A DNA stretch of 64,000 nucleotides from Pseudomonas maumuensis. Its GTDB lineage: Bacteria > Pseudomonadota > Gammaproteobacteria > Pseudomonadales > Pseudomonadaceae. Below the pieces are notes generated by a model, which was not told the origin of the DNA, did no database searches, and saw only the letters and a list, made by a program, of their open reading frames with translations. Location: contig NZ_CP077077.1 in the NCBI RefSeq assembly GCF_019139675.1, positions 930,001 to 994,000 of the forward strand, given 5' to 3'. Of this stretch, positions 15,298-27,284 are shown one piece after another. The position numbers and the translations under genes are program-made. Within the stretch, counting starts at the first letter, position 1; each line of letters opens with the position of its first letter.

Positions 15298-17019
15298 TTA
15301 CAGGCTCTCGGATCCGGTCAGGCGCAGGAGGGTCTTGCGCAGGATGGGGCTGTCGGCCTGGGCTTCGAAGCCCTTGGCCCAGACTTGGCGGGCTTCGCGG
15401 CGTTTGCCGTTGGCCCAGAGGACTTCGCCCAGGTGGGCGGCGACTTCATGGTCGGGGAAGCGTTCGAAGGCCAGGCGCAGCTGGCGCTCGGCTTCCTCGA
15501 GGTTGCCGGTGCGATAGGCGATCCAGCCCAGGCTGTCGAGCACGGCCGGGTCGTCCGGGGTGAGCTGGTGGGCTTTTTCGATCAGCGCCTTGGCTTCGCC
15601 GTAGCGGGTGGTGCGGTCGGCCAGGGTGTAGCCCAGGGCGTTGAGGGCCATGGCGTTTTCCGGCTCGCGGGCGATGATGGCGCGCAGGTCTTTTTCCATT
15701 TGCACCAGGTCGTTGCGCTTCTCGGCGAGCATGGCCCGGGTGTAGAGCAGGTTGAGGTCGTCGGGGTAGCGCTTGATTGCCTGCTCCAGCACTTGGGCTG
15801 CCTGGGTTTCCTTGCCGTTGTTGCCCAGGCTTTCGGCCTCGATCAGATACAGCTGGATGGCGTAGTCCGGCTGCGCCTCGCGGGCCTCGGCGAGCAGTTT
15901 CGAGGCTTCGGCGCTGCGGCCGTTGGCAATCAGGATATCGGCCTGGCGCAGTTGTGCCGGCAGGTAGTCCGGGCCGGGGCCGACCAGGGCGTACTCGCGC
16001 AGGGCGGCGGCTGGTTGGCTGCGTTCTTCACGGATACGGCCGAGGTTGAGGTGGGCGGCATCGACATTGGCGTCACGCTCGACCAGTTCCTGCAGGTAGC
16101 CTTCGGCCTCGTCCCAGTGTTTGGTTTCCAGGCATACCAGGGCCAGCGAGTAGCGGATCTCGTCGTCTTCCGGGTATTGCTGGAGCAGGCTTTCGAACTC
16201 GGCCTTGGCGTCGTCGATGCGGTCCTGCTCGACCAGGGTGCGCGCGTAGGTCAGGCGCAGGCGCTTGTCTTCGGGGTTGTCGCGGATTGCGCCGCGCAGC
16301 AGCGGCAGGGCCTCCGGACCGCGCTCCAGGGCCTGCAGCAGGCGGGCGCGCAGCAGCACCGGGGCGATCTCGCCATTCTGTGGCGGGTGGGCTTCGAGCA
16401 GGTCGAGGGCCTGTTGCGGCTTGTCATCCTGGTTCAGCAGCAAAGCCTTGCCAAACACCAGCTGGCTGTTCTCGGGGTACTTCACCAGCAGGCGGTCGAA
16501 GCTTTGCATCAAGCCGTCGCGGGTATGCTGGTCGGTCTCGGCGGCCGACAGGGCGAGGAAGTCGAAATGGGTATCGCCCTGGCCTTGCAGCACCTTCTCC
16601 ATATAAGTCATGGAGTCGTCGTAACGCCCGGCGCGGGCCAACTGGATGGCGGCGGCGCGCTGGGCGTCGAGGTTCTGCGGGTCGTTGCGGGCCCAGATCA
16701 GCGCGGTGTCCAGGGCCGGTTCGTCGGCGCCCAGGTACTCGGCGATGCGATAGGCACGTTCGGAGACGGCCGGGTCCTGGGTCTTTTCGGCCTGATCGAC
16801 GTAGTTGGCCAGGGCGATGTCGAAGCGGTTGCGCTGGCCAGCCAGCTCTGCCACCAGCAGGCTGTACAGGGTGTCCTGCTTGAACGATCCGTACACCACG
16901 GGCTTTTCCGCGCTCTTGCCGGCGTCGGCGGCGGGCGTCTGGACGTCCGTCTTCGGGGCCAGGCTCTGGCAGCCTTGAAGCAGGGCGAGGGCAAGCAGCA
17001 ATGCGTAGGATTTGTTCAT
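15298..17019 (-). CDS. Tetratricopeptide-repeat lipoprotein
   Basis: A 573-residue protein with a signal peptide ending in lipobox LQGC (Cys17), so it is probably anchored in an envelope membrane and faces the periplasm. Many degenerate TPR units fill residues ~60-560; the clearest are ALNALGYTLADRTTRYGEAKALIEKA and AVLDSLGWIAYRTGNLEEAERQL. It heads the operon with lolB, so a link to lipoprotein sorting or assembly is plausible, though unproven. The family is conserved next to hemA in Pseudomonas. Confidence 0.9.
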   Translation of the reverse strand: MNKSYALLLALALLQGCQSLAPKTDVQTPAADAGKSAEKPVVYGSFKQDTLYSLLVAELAGQRNRFDIALANYVDQAEKTQDPAVSERAYRIAEYLGADEPALDTALIWARNDPQNLDAQRAAAIQLARAGRYDDSMTYMEKVLQGQGDTHFDFLALSAAETDQHTRDGLMQSFDRLLVKYPENSQLVFGKALLLNQDDKPQQALDLLEAHPPQNGEIAPVLLRARLLQALERGPEALPLLRGAIRDNPEDKRLRLTYARTLVEQDRIDDAKAEFESLLQQYPEDDEIRYSLALVCLETKHWDEAEGYLQELVERDANVDAAHLNLGRIREERSQPAAALREYALVGPGPDYLPAQLRQADILIANGRSAEASKLLAEAREAQPDYAIQLYLIEAESLGNNGKETQAAQVLEQAIKRYPDDLNLLYTRAMLAEKRNDLVQMEKDLRAIIAREPENAMALNALGYTLADRTTRYGEAKALIEKAHQLTPDDPAVLDSLGWIAYRTGNLEEAERQLRLAFERFPDHEVAAHLGEVLWANGKRREARQVWAKGFEAQADSPILRKTLLRLTGSESL

Positions 17020-17301
17020 AGGGGCTTAATAAAGAGGCTAAACCGGCGGTCGGAGCATGATGACACAAGCGCGATGGCAAACCCACCTGCGAAGCATCAG
17101 GTTAACTGCGACCATGGCCGGGGGCTGGAGGTTCCGGTATCGGGCTGATGATCGTGTTGACGCGGTCGGCGCAGCCGCGGTGCGAGCGCTTCGAGGCTAC
17201 GGCGATTAGGCCGGTCGATCAGGTCAATAGCGAACGGTGGTTGTTCTGGAACCTGCGAAGTAGGACAATTATCGGCTTCACGTCCCAACCAGCGATCTTG
17301 C

Positions 17302-18575
17302 ATGGCCTTTCTTGCCCTTGGTATCAACCATAAGACTGCCTCGGTAGACGTACGCGAGCGCGTGGCGTTTACGCCCGAGCAGCTGGTCGATGCCCTGCAG
17401 CAGCTGTGCCGACTGACCGCCAGCCGCGAAGCGGCGATCCTGTCGACCTGCAACCGTAGCGAACTCTACATAGAACAGGACCACCTTGCCGCCGATGCCG
17501 TGCTGCAATGGCTGGCCGACTATCACCAGTTGAGCCTCGACGAACTGCGCGCCAGCGCCTACGTCCACGAGGAGCATGACGCGGTCCGGCACATGATGCG
17601 CGTGGCCTCCGGCCTCGATTCGCTGGTGCTCGGCGAGCCGCAGATCCTCGGTCAGATGAAATCGGCCTACGCCGTGGCGCGCGAGGCCGGCACTGTCGGC
17701 CCGCTGCTTGGGCGCCTGTTCCAGGCCACCTTCAGTGCCGCCAAGCAGGTGCGCACCGATACCGCCATCGGTGAGAACCCAGTGTCGGTGGCGTTTGCCG
17801 CAGTCAGCCTGGCCAAACAGATCTTCTCCGACCTGGGCCGCAGCCAGGCGCTGCTGATCGGCGCCGGCGAGACCATCACCCTGGTCGCCCGCCACCTGCA
17901 CGAGCAGGGCGTGCGGCGTATCGTCGTGGCCAACCGTACCCTGGAGCGCGCCAGTATCCTCGCCGAACAGTTCGGTGCCCATGCGGTATTACTGGCGGAC
18001 ATCCCGCAGGAGCTGGCCAACAGCGACATCGTCATCAGCTCCACCGCCAGCCAGTTGCCGATCCTGGGCAAGGGCGCGGTGGAGAGCGCGCTGAAGCAGC
18101 GCCGGCACAAGCCGATCTTCATGGTCGACATCGCCGTGCCGCGAGACATCGAGCCGCAGGTCGGCGAGCTGGACGACGTTTACCTCTATACCGTCGACGA
18201 CTTGCATGAAGTGGTCGCGGAAAACCTCAAGAGCCGCCAGGGCGCGGCCCAGGCCGCCGAGGAGCTGGTATCGGCGGGCGCGGACGATTTCATGGTGCGC
18301 CTGCGCGAGCTGGCGGCGGTGGACGTGCTCAAGGCCTACCGCCAGCAAAGCGAGCGCCTGCGCGACGAGGAACTGCAAAAGGCCCAGCGCCTGCTGGCCA
18401 ACGGCGGCAACCCCGAGGACGTGCTCATGCAGCTGGCCCGGGGCCTGACCAACAAGCTGTTGCATGCACCCAGCGTGCAACTGAAAAAGCTCTCCGCCGA
18501 AGGCCGCCTCGATGCGCTGGCCATGGCCCAGGAACTCTTCGCCCTCGACGAGGGCTCGACGGACAAATCCCCGCA

Positions 18576-18579
<4 letters not shown>
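17302..18579 (+). CDS. hemA: Glutamyl-tRNA reductase
   Basis: A 425-residue enzyme reducing glutamyl-tRNA(Glu) to glutamate-1-semialdehyde, the first committed step to haem. Catalytic Cys50 lies in [11 protein letters not shown]; the [11 protein letters not shown] segment and the NADPH-binding [13 protein letters not shown] (about 190) are present, followed by the C-terminal dimerisation helices. No clear Shine-Dalgarno is seen before the ATG. It heads hemA-prfA-prmC-moeB-murI, overlapping prfA by 4 bases, and diverges from the TPR operon across 282 bases. hemH lies further right. Confidence 0.98.
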
Positions 18580-19658
<1,079 letters not shown>

Positions 19659-19659
19659 G

Positions 19660-20490
19660 ATGACCATCATCGCCAGCTTGTTGCGCAATGCACAGTTGCC
19701 CGACTCGCCGACCGAACGGTTGGACGCCGAGTTGCTCCTGGCCGCGGCCCTGGGCAAGTCGCGCAGCTACCTGCACACCTGGCCCGAGCGCATCGTCAGC
19801 AGCGAGGCGGTAGCCGCCTTCGCCAGCTACCTCGAGCGCCGGCGCGCCGGTGAACCGGTGGCCTATATCCTCGGCCAGCAGGGGTTCTGGAAGCTGGACC
19901 TGGAAGTGGCGCCGCACACGCTGATCCCGCGCCCGGACACCGAGCTGCTGGTGGAGACCGCCCTGGAGCTGGTTTCGCCCAAGCCCGCCCGGGTGCTCGA
20001 CCTGGGCACCGGCACCGGGGCCATCGCCCTGGCCCTGGCCAGCGAGTGTCCCGGTTGGCAGGTGACGGCGGTGGACCGTATCGACGAGGCCGTGGCCCTG
20101 GCCGAGCGCAACCGCCAGCGCCTGGGCCTGGGCAATGTCCAGGTGCGTGCCAGCCACTGGTTCGACGCCCTCGCCGGTGAACGTTTCGACTTGATCCTCA
20201 GCAACCCGCCCTACATCCGCGCCGCAGATCCGCATCTGGTGGCCGGTGACGTGCGTTTCGAACCCAGCAGCGCACTGGTGGCCGGTGAAGACGGGCTGGA
20301 CGATCTGCGCGTGATCGTCGCCCAGGCGCCAGGGCATCTGGTGCCCGGCGGCTGGCTGCTGCTCGAACATGGCTACGACCAGGCCCCGGCGGTACGCGAA
20401 CTGCTGGCGGCCAGCGGCTTCATCGAGGTCGCCAGTCGTACCGATTTGGGCGGCCACCAGCGTATCAGCCTGGGGCACCTGCCATGCTGA
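19660..20490 (+). CDS. prmC: Release factor glutamine methyltransferase
   Basis: A 276-residue SAM-dependent enzyme that N5-methylates the GGQ glutamine of release factors. The SAM loop is DLGTGTGA (114-121) and the catalytic NPPY lies at 182-185. It starts one base after the prfA stop, directly behind its substrate gene, and overlaps the next gene by 7 bases. Confidence 0.97.
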   Translation: MTIIASLLRNAQLPDSPTERLDAELLLAAALGKSRSYLHTWPERIVSSEAVAAFASYLERRRAGEPVAYILGQQGFWKLDLEVAPHTLIPRPDTELLVETALELVSPKPARVLDLGTGTGAIALALASECPGWQVTAVDRIDEAVALAERNRQRLGLGNVQVRASHWFDALAGERFDLILSNPPYIRAADPHLVAGDVRFEPSSALVAGEDGLDDLRVIVAQAPGHLVPGGWLLLEHGYDQAPAVRELLAASGFIEVASRTDLGGHQRISLGHLPC

Positions 20491-21239
20491 GCGACCTGGA
20501 ACTGTTGCGTTACAGCCGGCAGATCCTGCTGTCGCAGGTGGACATCGACGGCCAGTTGCGCTTGAAGCACGGCAAGGCGCTGGTGATCGGCCTTGGCGGT
20601 TTGGGCTCGCCGGTGGCGCTGTACCTGGCCGCTGCCGGTGTCGGCCAATTGCACCTGGCCGATTTCGACACCGTCGACCTCACTAACCTGCAACGCCAGG
20701 TCATTCACGACAGCGACAGCGTCGGCATGAGCAAGGTGGATTCGGCGATCAAGCGCTTGCAGGCGATCAACCCGGAAATCACCCTGGTCGCCCATCGCCG
20801 GGCGCTGGACGAGGATTCGCTGGCCGCCGCCGTGGCGGCGGTGGACGTGGTGCTGGACTGTTCCGATAACTTCGGCACTCGGGAAGCGGTCAATGCCGCC
20901 TGTGTCTTGGCCGGCAAGCCGTTGGTCAGCGGTGCGGCGATCCGGCTCGAGGGCCAGTTGTCGGTGTTCGACACACGGCGTGACACCAGCCCCTGTTACC
21001 ACTGCCTGTATGGCCATGGCAGCGAAGCCGAACTGACTTGCAGCGAGGCCGGGGTGATCGGTCCGTTGGTGGGGCTGGTCGGTAGCCTGCAAGCACTGGA
21101 GGCCCTGAAGCTGCTGGCAGGTTTTGGCGAGCCACTGGTGGGTCGCCTGTTGCTGATCGACGCCTTGAGTACTCGCATGCGCGAGCTGCGGGTCAAGCGC
21201 GACCCTGCCTGCGCCGTATGCGCCACGCGCCATGGCTGA
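20484..21239 (+). CDS. moeB: Molybdopterin-synthase adenylyltransferase / E1-like ThiF-MoeB protein
   Basis: A 251-residue E1-like enzyme that adenylates the C-terminal Gly-Gly of a small sulfur carrier. The nucleotide loop is GLGGLGSP (36-43), the catalytic-type Cys is Cys186 in TCSEAG, and two CxxC pairs (171/174 and 243/246) bind zinc. From sequence alone MoeB and ThiF cannot be told apart; neither moaD nor thiS is nearby. The gene overlaps both neighbours by 7-8 bases within the hemA operon, as in other pseudomonads. Confidence 0.9.
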   Translation: MLSDLELLRYSRQILLSQVDIDGQLRLKHGKALVIGLGGLGSPVALYLAAAGVGQLHLADFDTVDLTNLQRQVIHDSDSVGMSKVDSAIKRLQAINPEITLVAHRRALDEDSLAAAVAAVDVVLDCSDNFGTREAVNAACVLAGKPLVSGAAIRLEGQLSVFDTRRDTSPCYHCLYGHGSEAELTCSEAGVIGPLVGLVGSLQALEALKLLAGFGEPLVGRLLLIDALSTRMRELRVKRDPACAVCATRHG

Positions 21240-22029
21240 GCGCACGGCGCCGGTGGGCGTGATGGACTCCGGCGTCGGCGGCTTGTCGGTGCTGGCCGAA
21301 ATCCAGCGCCTGCTGCCCAACGAGTCCTTGTTGTACGTGGCCGACAGCGGCCATGTGCCGTATGGCGAGAAATCGCCGGACTACATTCGCCAGCGCCTGC
21401 GGCATATCGCCGGGTTTTTCCACGAACAGGGCGCCAAGGCCATGGTGCTGGCGTGCAACACCGCCACCGTGGCCGCGGTGGCCGACCTGCGCGAGCTGTA
21501 CCCGGACTGGCCGCTGGTGGGCATGGAGCCGGCGGTCAAGCCAGCAGCGGCGGCGACCCGCTCCGGCGTGGTTGGCGTGCTGGCGACCACCGGCACCCTG
21601 CAGAGCGCCAAGTTCGCCGCGTTGCTCGATCGCTTCGCCAATGACGTGCGGGTGATCACCCAGCCTTGCCCTGGCTTGGTCGAGCGCATCGAGGCGGGGG
21701 ATCTTGCCAGCGAGCAATTGCGCCAGTTGCTGTCGGGCTATGTGAAGCCTTTGCTGGCAGCCGGTTGCGACACCTTGATCCTGGGCTGTACGCACTATCC
21801 GTTCCTGCGGCCGATGCTGGCCGAGATGGTGCCGGCGCAAGTGGCGATCATCGACACGGGCGCTGCCGTGGCGCGCCAACTGCAGCGTTTGCTGGGGGCG
21901 CATGAGCTGCTCAGCGAAGGGCCGCCGCGGGCGACGGCATTCTGGAGTAGCGGCGAGCCAGGCAACCTGCAGAAAGTCCTGCCGTTGTTGTGGAAGCGCC
22001 CCGCTTGCGTGCAGCGCTTCCTGCCTTGA
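21232..22029 (+). CDS. murI: Glutamate racemase
   Basis: A 265-residue racemase supplying D-glutamate for peptidoglycan. The two catalytic cysteines are Cys75 in ACNTATV and Cys186 in LGCTHYPF, and Asp12 lies in [10 protein letters not shown]. It closes the hemA operon and converges with the SDR gene, whose stop lies only 9 bases away. Confidence 0.97.
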   Translation: MAERTAPVGVMDSGVGGLSVLAEIQRLLPNESLLYVADSGHVPYGEKSPDYIRQRLRHIAGFFHEQGAKAMVLACNTATVAAVADLRELYPDWPLVGMEPAVKPAAAATRSGVVGVLATTGTLQSAKFAALLDRFANDVRVITQPCPGLVERIEAGDLASEQLRQLLSGYVKPLLAAGCDTLILGCTHYPFLRPMLAEMVPAQVAIIDTGAAVARQLQRLLGAHELLSEGPPRATAFWSSGEPGNLQKVLPLLWKRPACVQRFLP

Positions 22030-22038
22030 AACGTGCGG

Positions 22039-22719
22039 TCAACTGCGCTTCGGTAACGGCCACAGCTCGCCTGGATCGATAACCTCCAGCACCAGCTCGG
22101 GTTGGCGCTGATCCAGGCGTGCCAGCAACTCTTGCGCGGCGCTTTGCGCCGTCCAGGGCTCCGGAACGGCTTGCACCGAGGTTGCCGGGGCCTTCAGCGA
22201 TTGAGGCCCCACCACGGTCAGATCGATGCCCAGCGTGTGCAGAGCGTTGCGTTGCTCGCTCAGCCATGTTGGCAGGCTATTGCCGCCACTGAGCGGTTGA
22301 TTCGGCTCGAACAGCTGCAATGCCGAATAGCGGCTGAGGATGGCCATGACCTGCGGTTTCGCGCCCTTGGCCAACAACGGTAGCGCGGCGCTCAGGCACT
22401 GGTACGTGGCTTGTTGGTTGCTGCTGACGATCTGCTCGAACAGATCTGCAGCCGTCACATCGTCGCCCAGGTAATCGCAGGTCCCGGCATTGATGATCAG
22501 GCCGTCGAGCCCATCCAATTGCGCCTGAAGCCGCTGGCTGGCGTCCTGCAAGGGGCCGAAAAGTCGCAGCAAGCGTGTGCCGTGACGTGCCCCCAAGGTA
22601 TCGAGTTCCTGGCTATCCCTGCCACTGGCGGCCACCGTGTGCCCCTGTGCGAGCAACTGTTCCACCAAGGCCAGGCCAATTCCATGGCTGGCTCCTGTAA
22701 TCCAGAAACGACGTGTCAT
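22039..22719 (-). CDS. Short-chain dehydrogenase-like protein with altered active site
   Basis: A 226-residue SDR-fold protein. The nucleotide loop GASHGIG (9-15) and the NAG segment (LIINAG) are intact. Around the usual catalytic centre the sequence reads ILSRYSALQLFEPNQPL, and no YxxxK follows at the normal spacing, so classic oxidoreductase activity may be lost or use other residues. Its start overlaps the phrB stop by 4 bases, making it the last gene of the ybgA-merR-phrB-SDR unit and a likely member of its light or stress regulon. Confidence 0.8.
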   Translation of the reverse strand: MTRRFWITGASHGIGLALVEQLLAQGHTVAASGRDSQELDTLGARHGTRLLRLFGPLQDASQRLQAQLDGLDGLIINAGTCDYLGDDVTAADLFEQIVSSNQQATYQCLSAALPLLAKGAKPQVMAILSRYSALQLFEPNQPLSGGNSLPTWLSEQRNALHTLGIDLTVVGPQSLKAPATSVQAVPEPWTAQSAAQELLARLDQRQPELVLEVIDPGELWPLPKRS

Positions 22720-24158
22720 GCTCTATGCCCCTGATCCTGCCAGCTGGACAAGCTTTTGAAGGCTTCCAATGCGCGTTGGCGGCTGCTATCGAGATCGACT
22801 ATCGGGTTCGCGTAATGATTTGTAGCAAATAGATCGGCAGATTTCACTGGGTAATGAATCGATTTATCGTCCTTTTCTTCCAGTTCGGGCAGCCATCGCC
22901 GAATGAACGCACCTTTCGGGTCGAAGCGTTGTGACTGGGTAACGGGGTTGAAGATCCGGAAATAGGGCACCGCGTCGGTACCGGTCGACGCGCTCCACTG
23001 CCAGCCGCCGTTGTTGGCGGCCAGGTCGCCGTCTATCAGGTGACGCATGAAATGCCGTTCGCCAAGCCGCCAGTCGATCAGCAGGTTCTTGCTGAGGAAC
23101 ATGGCGACGATCATGCGCAGGCGGTTGTGCATCCAGCCGGTGTGCAGCAACTGACGCATGGCGGCATCGATAAGGGGGAAGCCGGTGCGCCCTTCCTTCC
23201 AGGCCTGCAGATCGTCGGGCGCGTCGCGCCAGGGCAGTGCTTCTGTCTGCAGGCGGAAGGCGCGATGACGCGAGACGCGGGGGTAGCCGACCAACGTGTG
23301 CTTGTAGAACTCCCGCCACAACAGCTCGTTGATCCAGGTCTGCACACCGACGCCACCGCTGTCGAACTCACCCTGGTTGCTCGCCAGGGCCGCGTGCAGG
23401 CACTGGCGTGGCGAGATCACACCCGCCGCCAGGTAGGGAGAAAGTTGGCTGGTGCCAGCCTTGGCGGGTAGGTCGCGCAGGTGCGCGTAATCCTCGACGG
23501 TCTCGGCGACGAAGCGCTGCAGCCGTTGCCGTGCTTCATCCTCACCGGCGGGCCAGAGCTGGCGCAGGGCATCGGACGGGGTATCGAAGCCTTCGATATG
23601 CTCGGGAATGGCGTCGCTGTCGATCCCCAAGGCATGTTGACGCTGTACGGGTCGAGCAAGGGGCGGCAGGCTGCGATGCAGATGTTCCAGGCAGACCCGT
23701 TTGAACTGGCTGAAGACCTGAAAATACTGGCCGCCGCGGGTCAGTACGCTGCCGGGCCGGAACAGCAACTGGTCGAGGTGAGCGATTGCGTCGATGCCGA
23801 CCTGTTGCAACAAATCGCGGGTCGCCTCGTCACGCCGGGTCTCGTTGAGGCCGTATTCATCGTTCCAATGCACGGCTTCGATAGCGTGTTGGCGGCAGAC
23901 ATCGAGCACGCATCGAGGAACTTGATCCCAGCTGTCGGTCTGGCGTATCAGCAGGGGCACGTTCAGCGCCTCCAGCGACTGGCGCAGCGTTCGCAGGTTG
24001 CGCAGCCAGAAGTCGACCTTGCAGGGCGCGTCATCATGGGCCAGCCACTGGCCGGGGCTGGCGACCCAGAGGGCCAAGGTCGGGCCGCGCTGGCAGGCGG
24101 CCGTTAGAGCGGTGTTGTCGTTGACACGCAGGTCACTGCGTAGCCAGATCAGTTGCAT
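22716..24158 (-). CDS. phrB: Deoxyribodipyrimidine photolyase (CPD photolyase, class I)
   Basis: A 480-residue FAD enzyme that repairs cyclobutane pyrimidine dimers with blue light. The start is ATG 24158 (MQLIWLRSDLRVNDNTAL); a TTG five codons earlier is less likely. The N-terminal antenna domain is followed by the FAD/DNA region with TGFPLIDAAMRQL, NRLRMIVAMFLSKNLLIDW and WQWSASTGTD, the hallmark of class I photolyases. It lies 21 bases after the MerR-type regulator and overlaps the SDR gene. Confidence 0.95.
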   Translation of the reverse strand: MQLIWLRSDLRVNDNTALTAACQRGPTLALWVASPGQWLAHDDAPCKVDFWLRNLRTLRQSLEALNVPLLIRQTDSWDQVPRCVLDVCRQHAIEAVHWNDEYGLNETRRDEATRDLLQQVGIDAIAHLDQLLFRPGSVLTRGGQYFQVFSQFKRVCLEHLHRSLPPLARPVQRQHALGIDSDAIPEHIEGFDTPSDALRQLWPAGEDEARQRLQRFVAETVEDYAHLRDLPAKAGTSQLSPYLAAGVISPRQCLHAALASNQGEFDSGGVGVQTWINELLWREFYKHTLVGYPRVSRHRAFRLQTEALPWRDAPDDLQAWKEGRTGFPLIDAAMRQLLHTGWMHNRLRMIVAMFLSKNLLIDWRLGERHFMRHLIDGDLAANNGGWQWSASTGTDAVPYFRIFNPVTQSQRFDPKGAFIRRWLPELEEKDDKSIHYPVKSADLFATNHYANPIVDLDSSRQRALEAFKSLSSWQDQGHRA

Positions 24159-24179
24159 GGAATGCGAGCCCAAGGTTGG

Positions 24180-25049
24180 TCAGGGTTGCTGAAGGCCGCG
24201 CAAGGCGGCTTGCGGGCTGTCGAACAGGTGCAGGTCGGGTAGCGACAATGCGCGTAGTTCGCTCTCATGAAGAGTGACCGTGCCGCCGCCCAGGAGTTTC
24301 CTCACGTTGATTTCACGCAGCATGCGGGCCAGCGCGACGAGGTCAGGGCGGCGTCCGAGATGCAGCAGCAGTGCTTGTGGCCGCAGCCGCTCCACGGCCA
24401 GGCGCAACTGGCGAGGCTCGACAGACCACTCGAGAATCTCCAAGGGGTAGCCATGGCTGCTCAGCAGCCAGGCACAGAGCCAGAACTCCGGGTCGAAGGG
24501 GGTATCGTCGGTGCGGGCGAGCAGTACGCAGGGGCCGGCGAGCGAGTGGCCATCGTGATAGATCCTCGCCCCTAGCTTGCTGCGCAGCCAGGTCTGGAAG
24601 AACACCTGTTCCAGGCGGGCGTCGAAATGGGTTTGCCAGCGTAGGGTGAGCGCCTCGAGCAGGGGCAAGAACAGGCGTTCGCAGACCGTCACGGCAGGGT
24701 AGAGGGCCATCACCTGGTTCAACAGTTGGTCCAGGGGACGCTGGGCAAGGTGGGCGATCGATGCGATCAGTTGTTCGGTACGATCGCCCCATTCGCCTTG
24801 CAGAGCTGTTGGGGCGCTCGTCGTGTTGTCCAGCAGCTCGCACACTTGACTGATTGCCGCGCCGCGCTCGAGCCAGCGTAGTGCGGCCTGGACCCGCTGC
24901 ACCTGGTCTTGTGGGTAGAGGCGATGGCCCTTGGGGGTGCGCTGAGGCTTGATCAGGCCGTAGCGACGCTCCCAGGCGCGCAGGGTGACTGGGTTGACGC
25001 CGGTCAGGCGGGCCACTTCGCCGATGGGTAACAGTTGGTCAGATGGCAT
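24180..25049 (-). CDS. MerR-family regulator, class II LitR/CarH-like
   Basis: A 289-residue regulator. The N-terminal MerR helix-turn-helix (IGEVARLTGVNPVTLRAWERR, about 7-27) is followed by a helical linker and a C-terminal region resembling the B12-binding domain of LitR/CarH. The cobalamin motif DxHxxG is not visible, which matches class II LitR proteins that take their light signal from a partner. It overlaps the ybgA-like gene by 11 bases and precedes phrB. The TGTACA-type sites upstream of this operon and of the renalase gene are its likely targets. Confidence 0.85.
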   Translation of the reverse strand: MPSDQLLPIGEVARLTGVNPVTLRAWERRYGLIKPQRTPKGHRLYPQDQVQRVQAALRWLERGAAISQVCELLDNTTSAPTALQGEWGDRTEQLIASIAHLAQRPLDQLLNQVMALYPAVTVCERLFLPLLEALTLRWQTHFDARLEQVFFQTWLRSKLGARIYHDGHSLAGPCVLLARTDDTPFDPEFWLCAWLLSSHGYPLEILEWSVEPRQLRLAVERLRPQALLLHLGRRPDLVALARMLREINVRKLLGGGTVTLHESELRALSLPDLHLFDSPQAALRGLQQP

Positions 25050-26007
25050 TGCGCAGCCCGAGGTCTTCCGGATGGGGTTGCAGGTAGGCTTGTTGCAGCA
25101 GGTAAGGATCGGGATAGCTGCGCAGGTGATGCTTGAGCAGGGTCAAGGGCACGACCAATGGCACCACGCCTTTCTGGTACTGGCCGATGACCTGTCGCAG
25201 CTCCTCCTTGTCCGCCTGGCCCAAGTCGTTGCGCAGGTAGCCGCTCAGGTGCTGCAGTACATTGCCGTGGGTGCCGCGGCTGGCGCAGCGGCGCAATGCC
25301 TGCATCAGGTGACTGAAGTAGCGTGGGCCGAGCTGCGCCGGGTCATCGTCGCGGCGCATGCTGCCAAGCAGGCGGCCCAACTGGCGATAGCCCTGCGGAT
25401 TGTGGGCCATCAGCAAATATTTGTAGCGAGCGTGGAAGTGGATCAATGCGCCACGGCTCAGCCCTTGCTGCAGCAGTTGCTGCCAGTCGGCGTAGGCGTA
25501 GACCCGGGCGATGAAATTTTCCCGCAGCACTGGATCGTGCAGGCGACCTTCCTCCTCGACCGGCAGGTCCGGACGCCGCTCGCAGAATGCCGCGGCATAG
25601 GCACCACGTCCCCCCTGGTGGGCAGGACGGCCATCCTCCTGGTAGACCTTCACCCGTTCAAGCCCGCAAGACGGCGATTTCTGCATGAAAATGTAGCCGC
25701 AGATGTCGTCGAGCTGGTCGGCCATCTGCTCCCCGTAGGCGCGTAGCGGGCCGGCGAAGTCGGTGCTGCTGTTGCGCGTGCCGGTGACTGCCGGATGCTC
25801 GGGATCACCGACCAGGCGAATGGGCTCGCGCGGCGTTCCCAGACCGATAGCGACCTCGGGGCATAACGGTACCCAGTCGAAATGTCCATCGAGCAGGTCC
25901 AGACACAGGCTTGAGGCTTTGTGGCCTGCGTTGTAGCGCACATTCAAGCCGGTCAGGCAGGCACTGATGGCCAGGCGTGGCTTGCGGCTGGAAAGGGGAG
26001 CGTTCAT
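25039..26007 (-). CDS. YbgA-like DUF523-DUF1722 protein
   Basis: A 322-residue two-domain protein: DUF523 in the N-terminal half (ISACLTGLNVRYNAGHK and SPSCGLERVKVY) and DUF1722 (YbgA) in the C-terminal half (YKYLLMAHNPQGYRQLGRLL). The biochemical role is unknown; recent work links the DUF523 cysteine motif to tRNA thiolation-related chemistry, which I cannot judge here. YbgA-type genes often neighbour phr, as in E. coli. The start is ATG 26007; upstream codons would include the operator at 26026-26049. Confidence 0.85.
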   Translation of the reverse strand: MNAPLSSRKPRLAISACLTGLNVRYNAGHKASSLCLDLLDGHFDWVPLCPEVAIGLGTPREPIRLVGDPEHPAVTGTRNSSTDFAGPLRAYGEQMADQLDDICGYIFMQKSPSCGLERVKVYQEDGRPAHQGGRGAYAAAFCERRPDLPVEEEGRLHDPVLRENFIARVYAYADWQQLLQQGLSRGALIHFHARYKYLLMAHNPQGYRQLGRLLGSMRRDDDPAQLGPRYFSHLMQALRRCASRGTHGNVLQHLSGYLRNDLGQADKEELRQVIGQYQKGVVPLVVPLTLLKHHLRSYPDPYLLQQAYLQPHPEDLGLRNAI

Positions 26008-26025
26008 CGCGGTCTCCGAAATACC

Positions 26026-26049
26026 TGTACAGAAGGAGCAGTTTGTACA
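26026..26049 (-). promoter_or_regulatory. LitR-type operator TGTACA-N12-TGTACA before the ybgA-merR-phrB operon
   Basis: TGTACA at 26026-26031 and again at 26044-26049 are separated by exactly 12 bases, 19 bases before the ybgA-like start. This fits the pattern T(G/A)TACA-N12-TGTA(C/T)A that I recall for class II LitR-controlled light-inducible promoters in P. putida. Confidence 0.7.
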
Positions 26050-26073
26050 AGTCAATTTCAGCACAGATGAAAA

Positions 26074-26100
26074 CTTATACAAGCATAATTTTTGTATAAG
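26074..26100. promoter_or_regulatory. Perfect 9-base inverted repeat between renalase and ybgA-like genes
   Basis: CTTATACAA (26074-26082) and TTGTATAAG (26092-26100) form a perfect inverted repeat with a 9-base spacer. It contains TATACA and TGTATA spaced by 11 bases, one less than the other two sites. It lies just behind the renalase stop (26113) and 25 bases upstream of the operator at 26026, so it may be an auxiliary regulator site. Confidence 0.6.
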
Positions 26101-26112
26101 TCTTGCGCACGC

Positions 26113-27201
<1,089 letters not shown>

Positions 27202-27284
27202 CTATGTTTATCCGAGAGCGATCGGTCAAAAAAGTGCCTTGATCTTAAAAATAGACCACGGCTGCCAAGTGTGAGGACACAGCC

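Noticed and set aside
14620..17148. An 842-codon plus-strand frame opposite ispE, lolB and the TPR gene
   Set aside because: The minus-strand genes have clear motifs and operon spacing; the antisense protein is low-complexity and lacks a start site.
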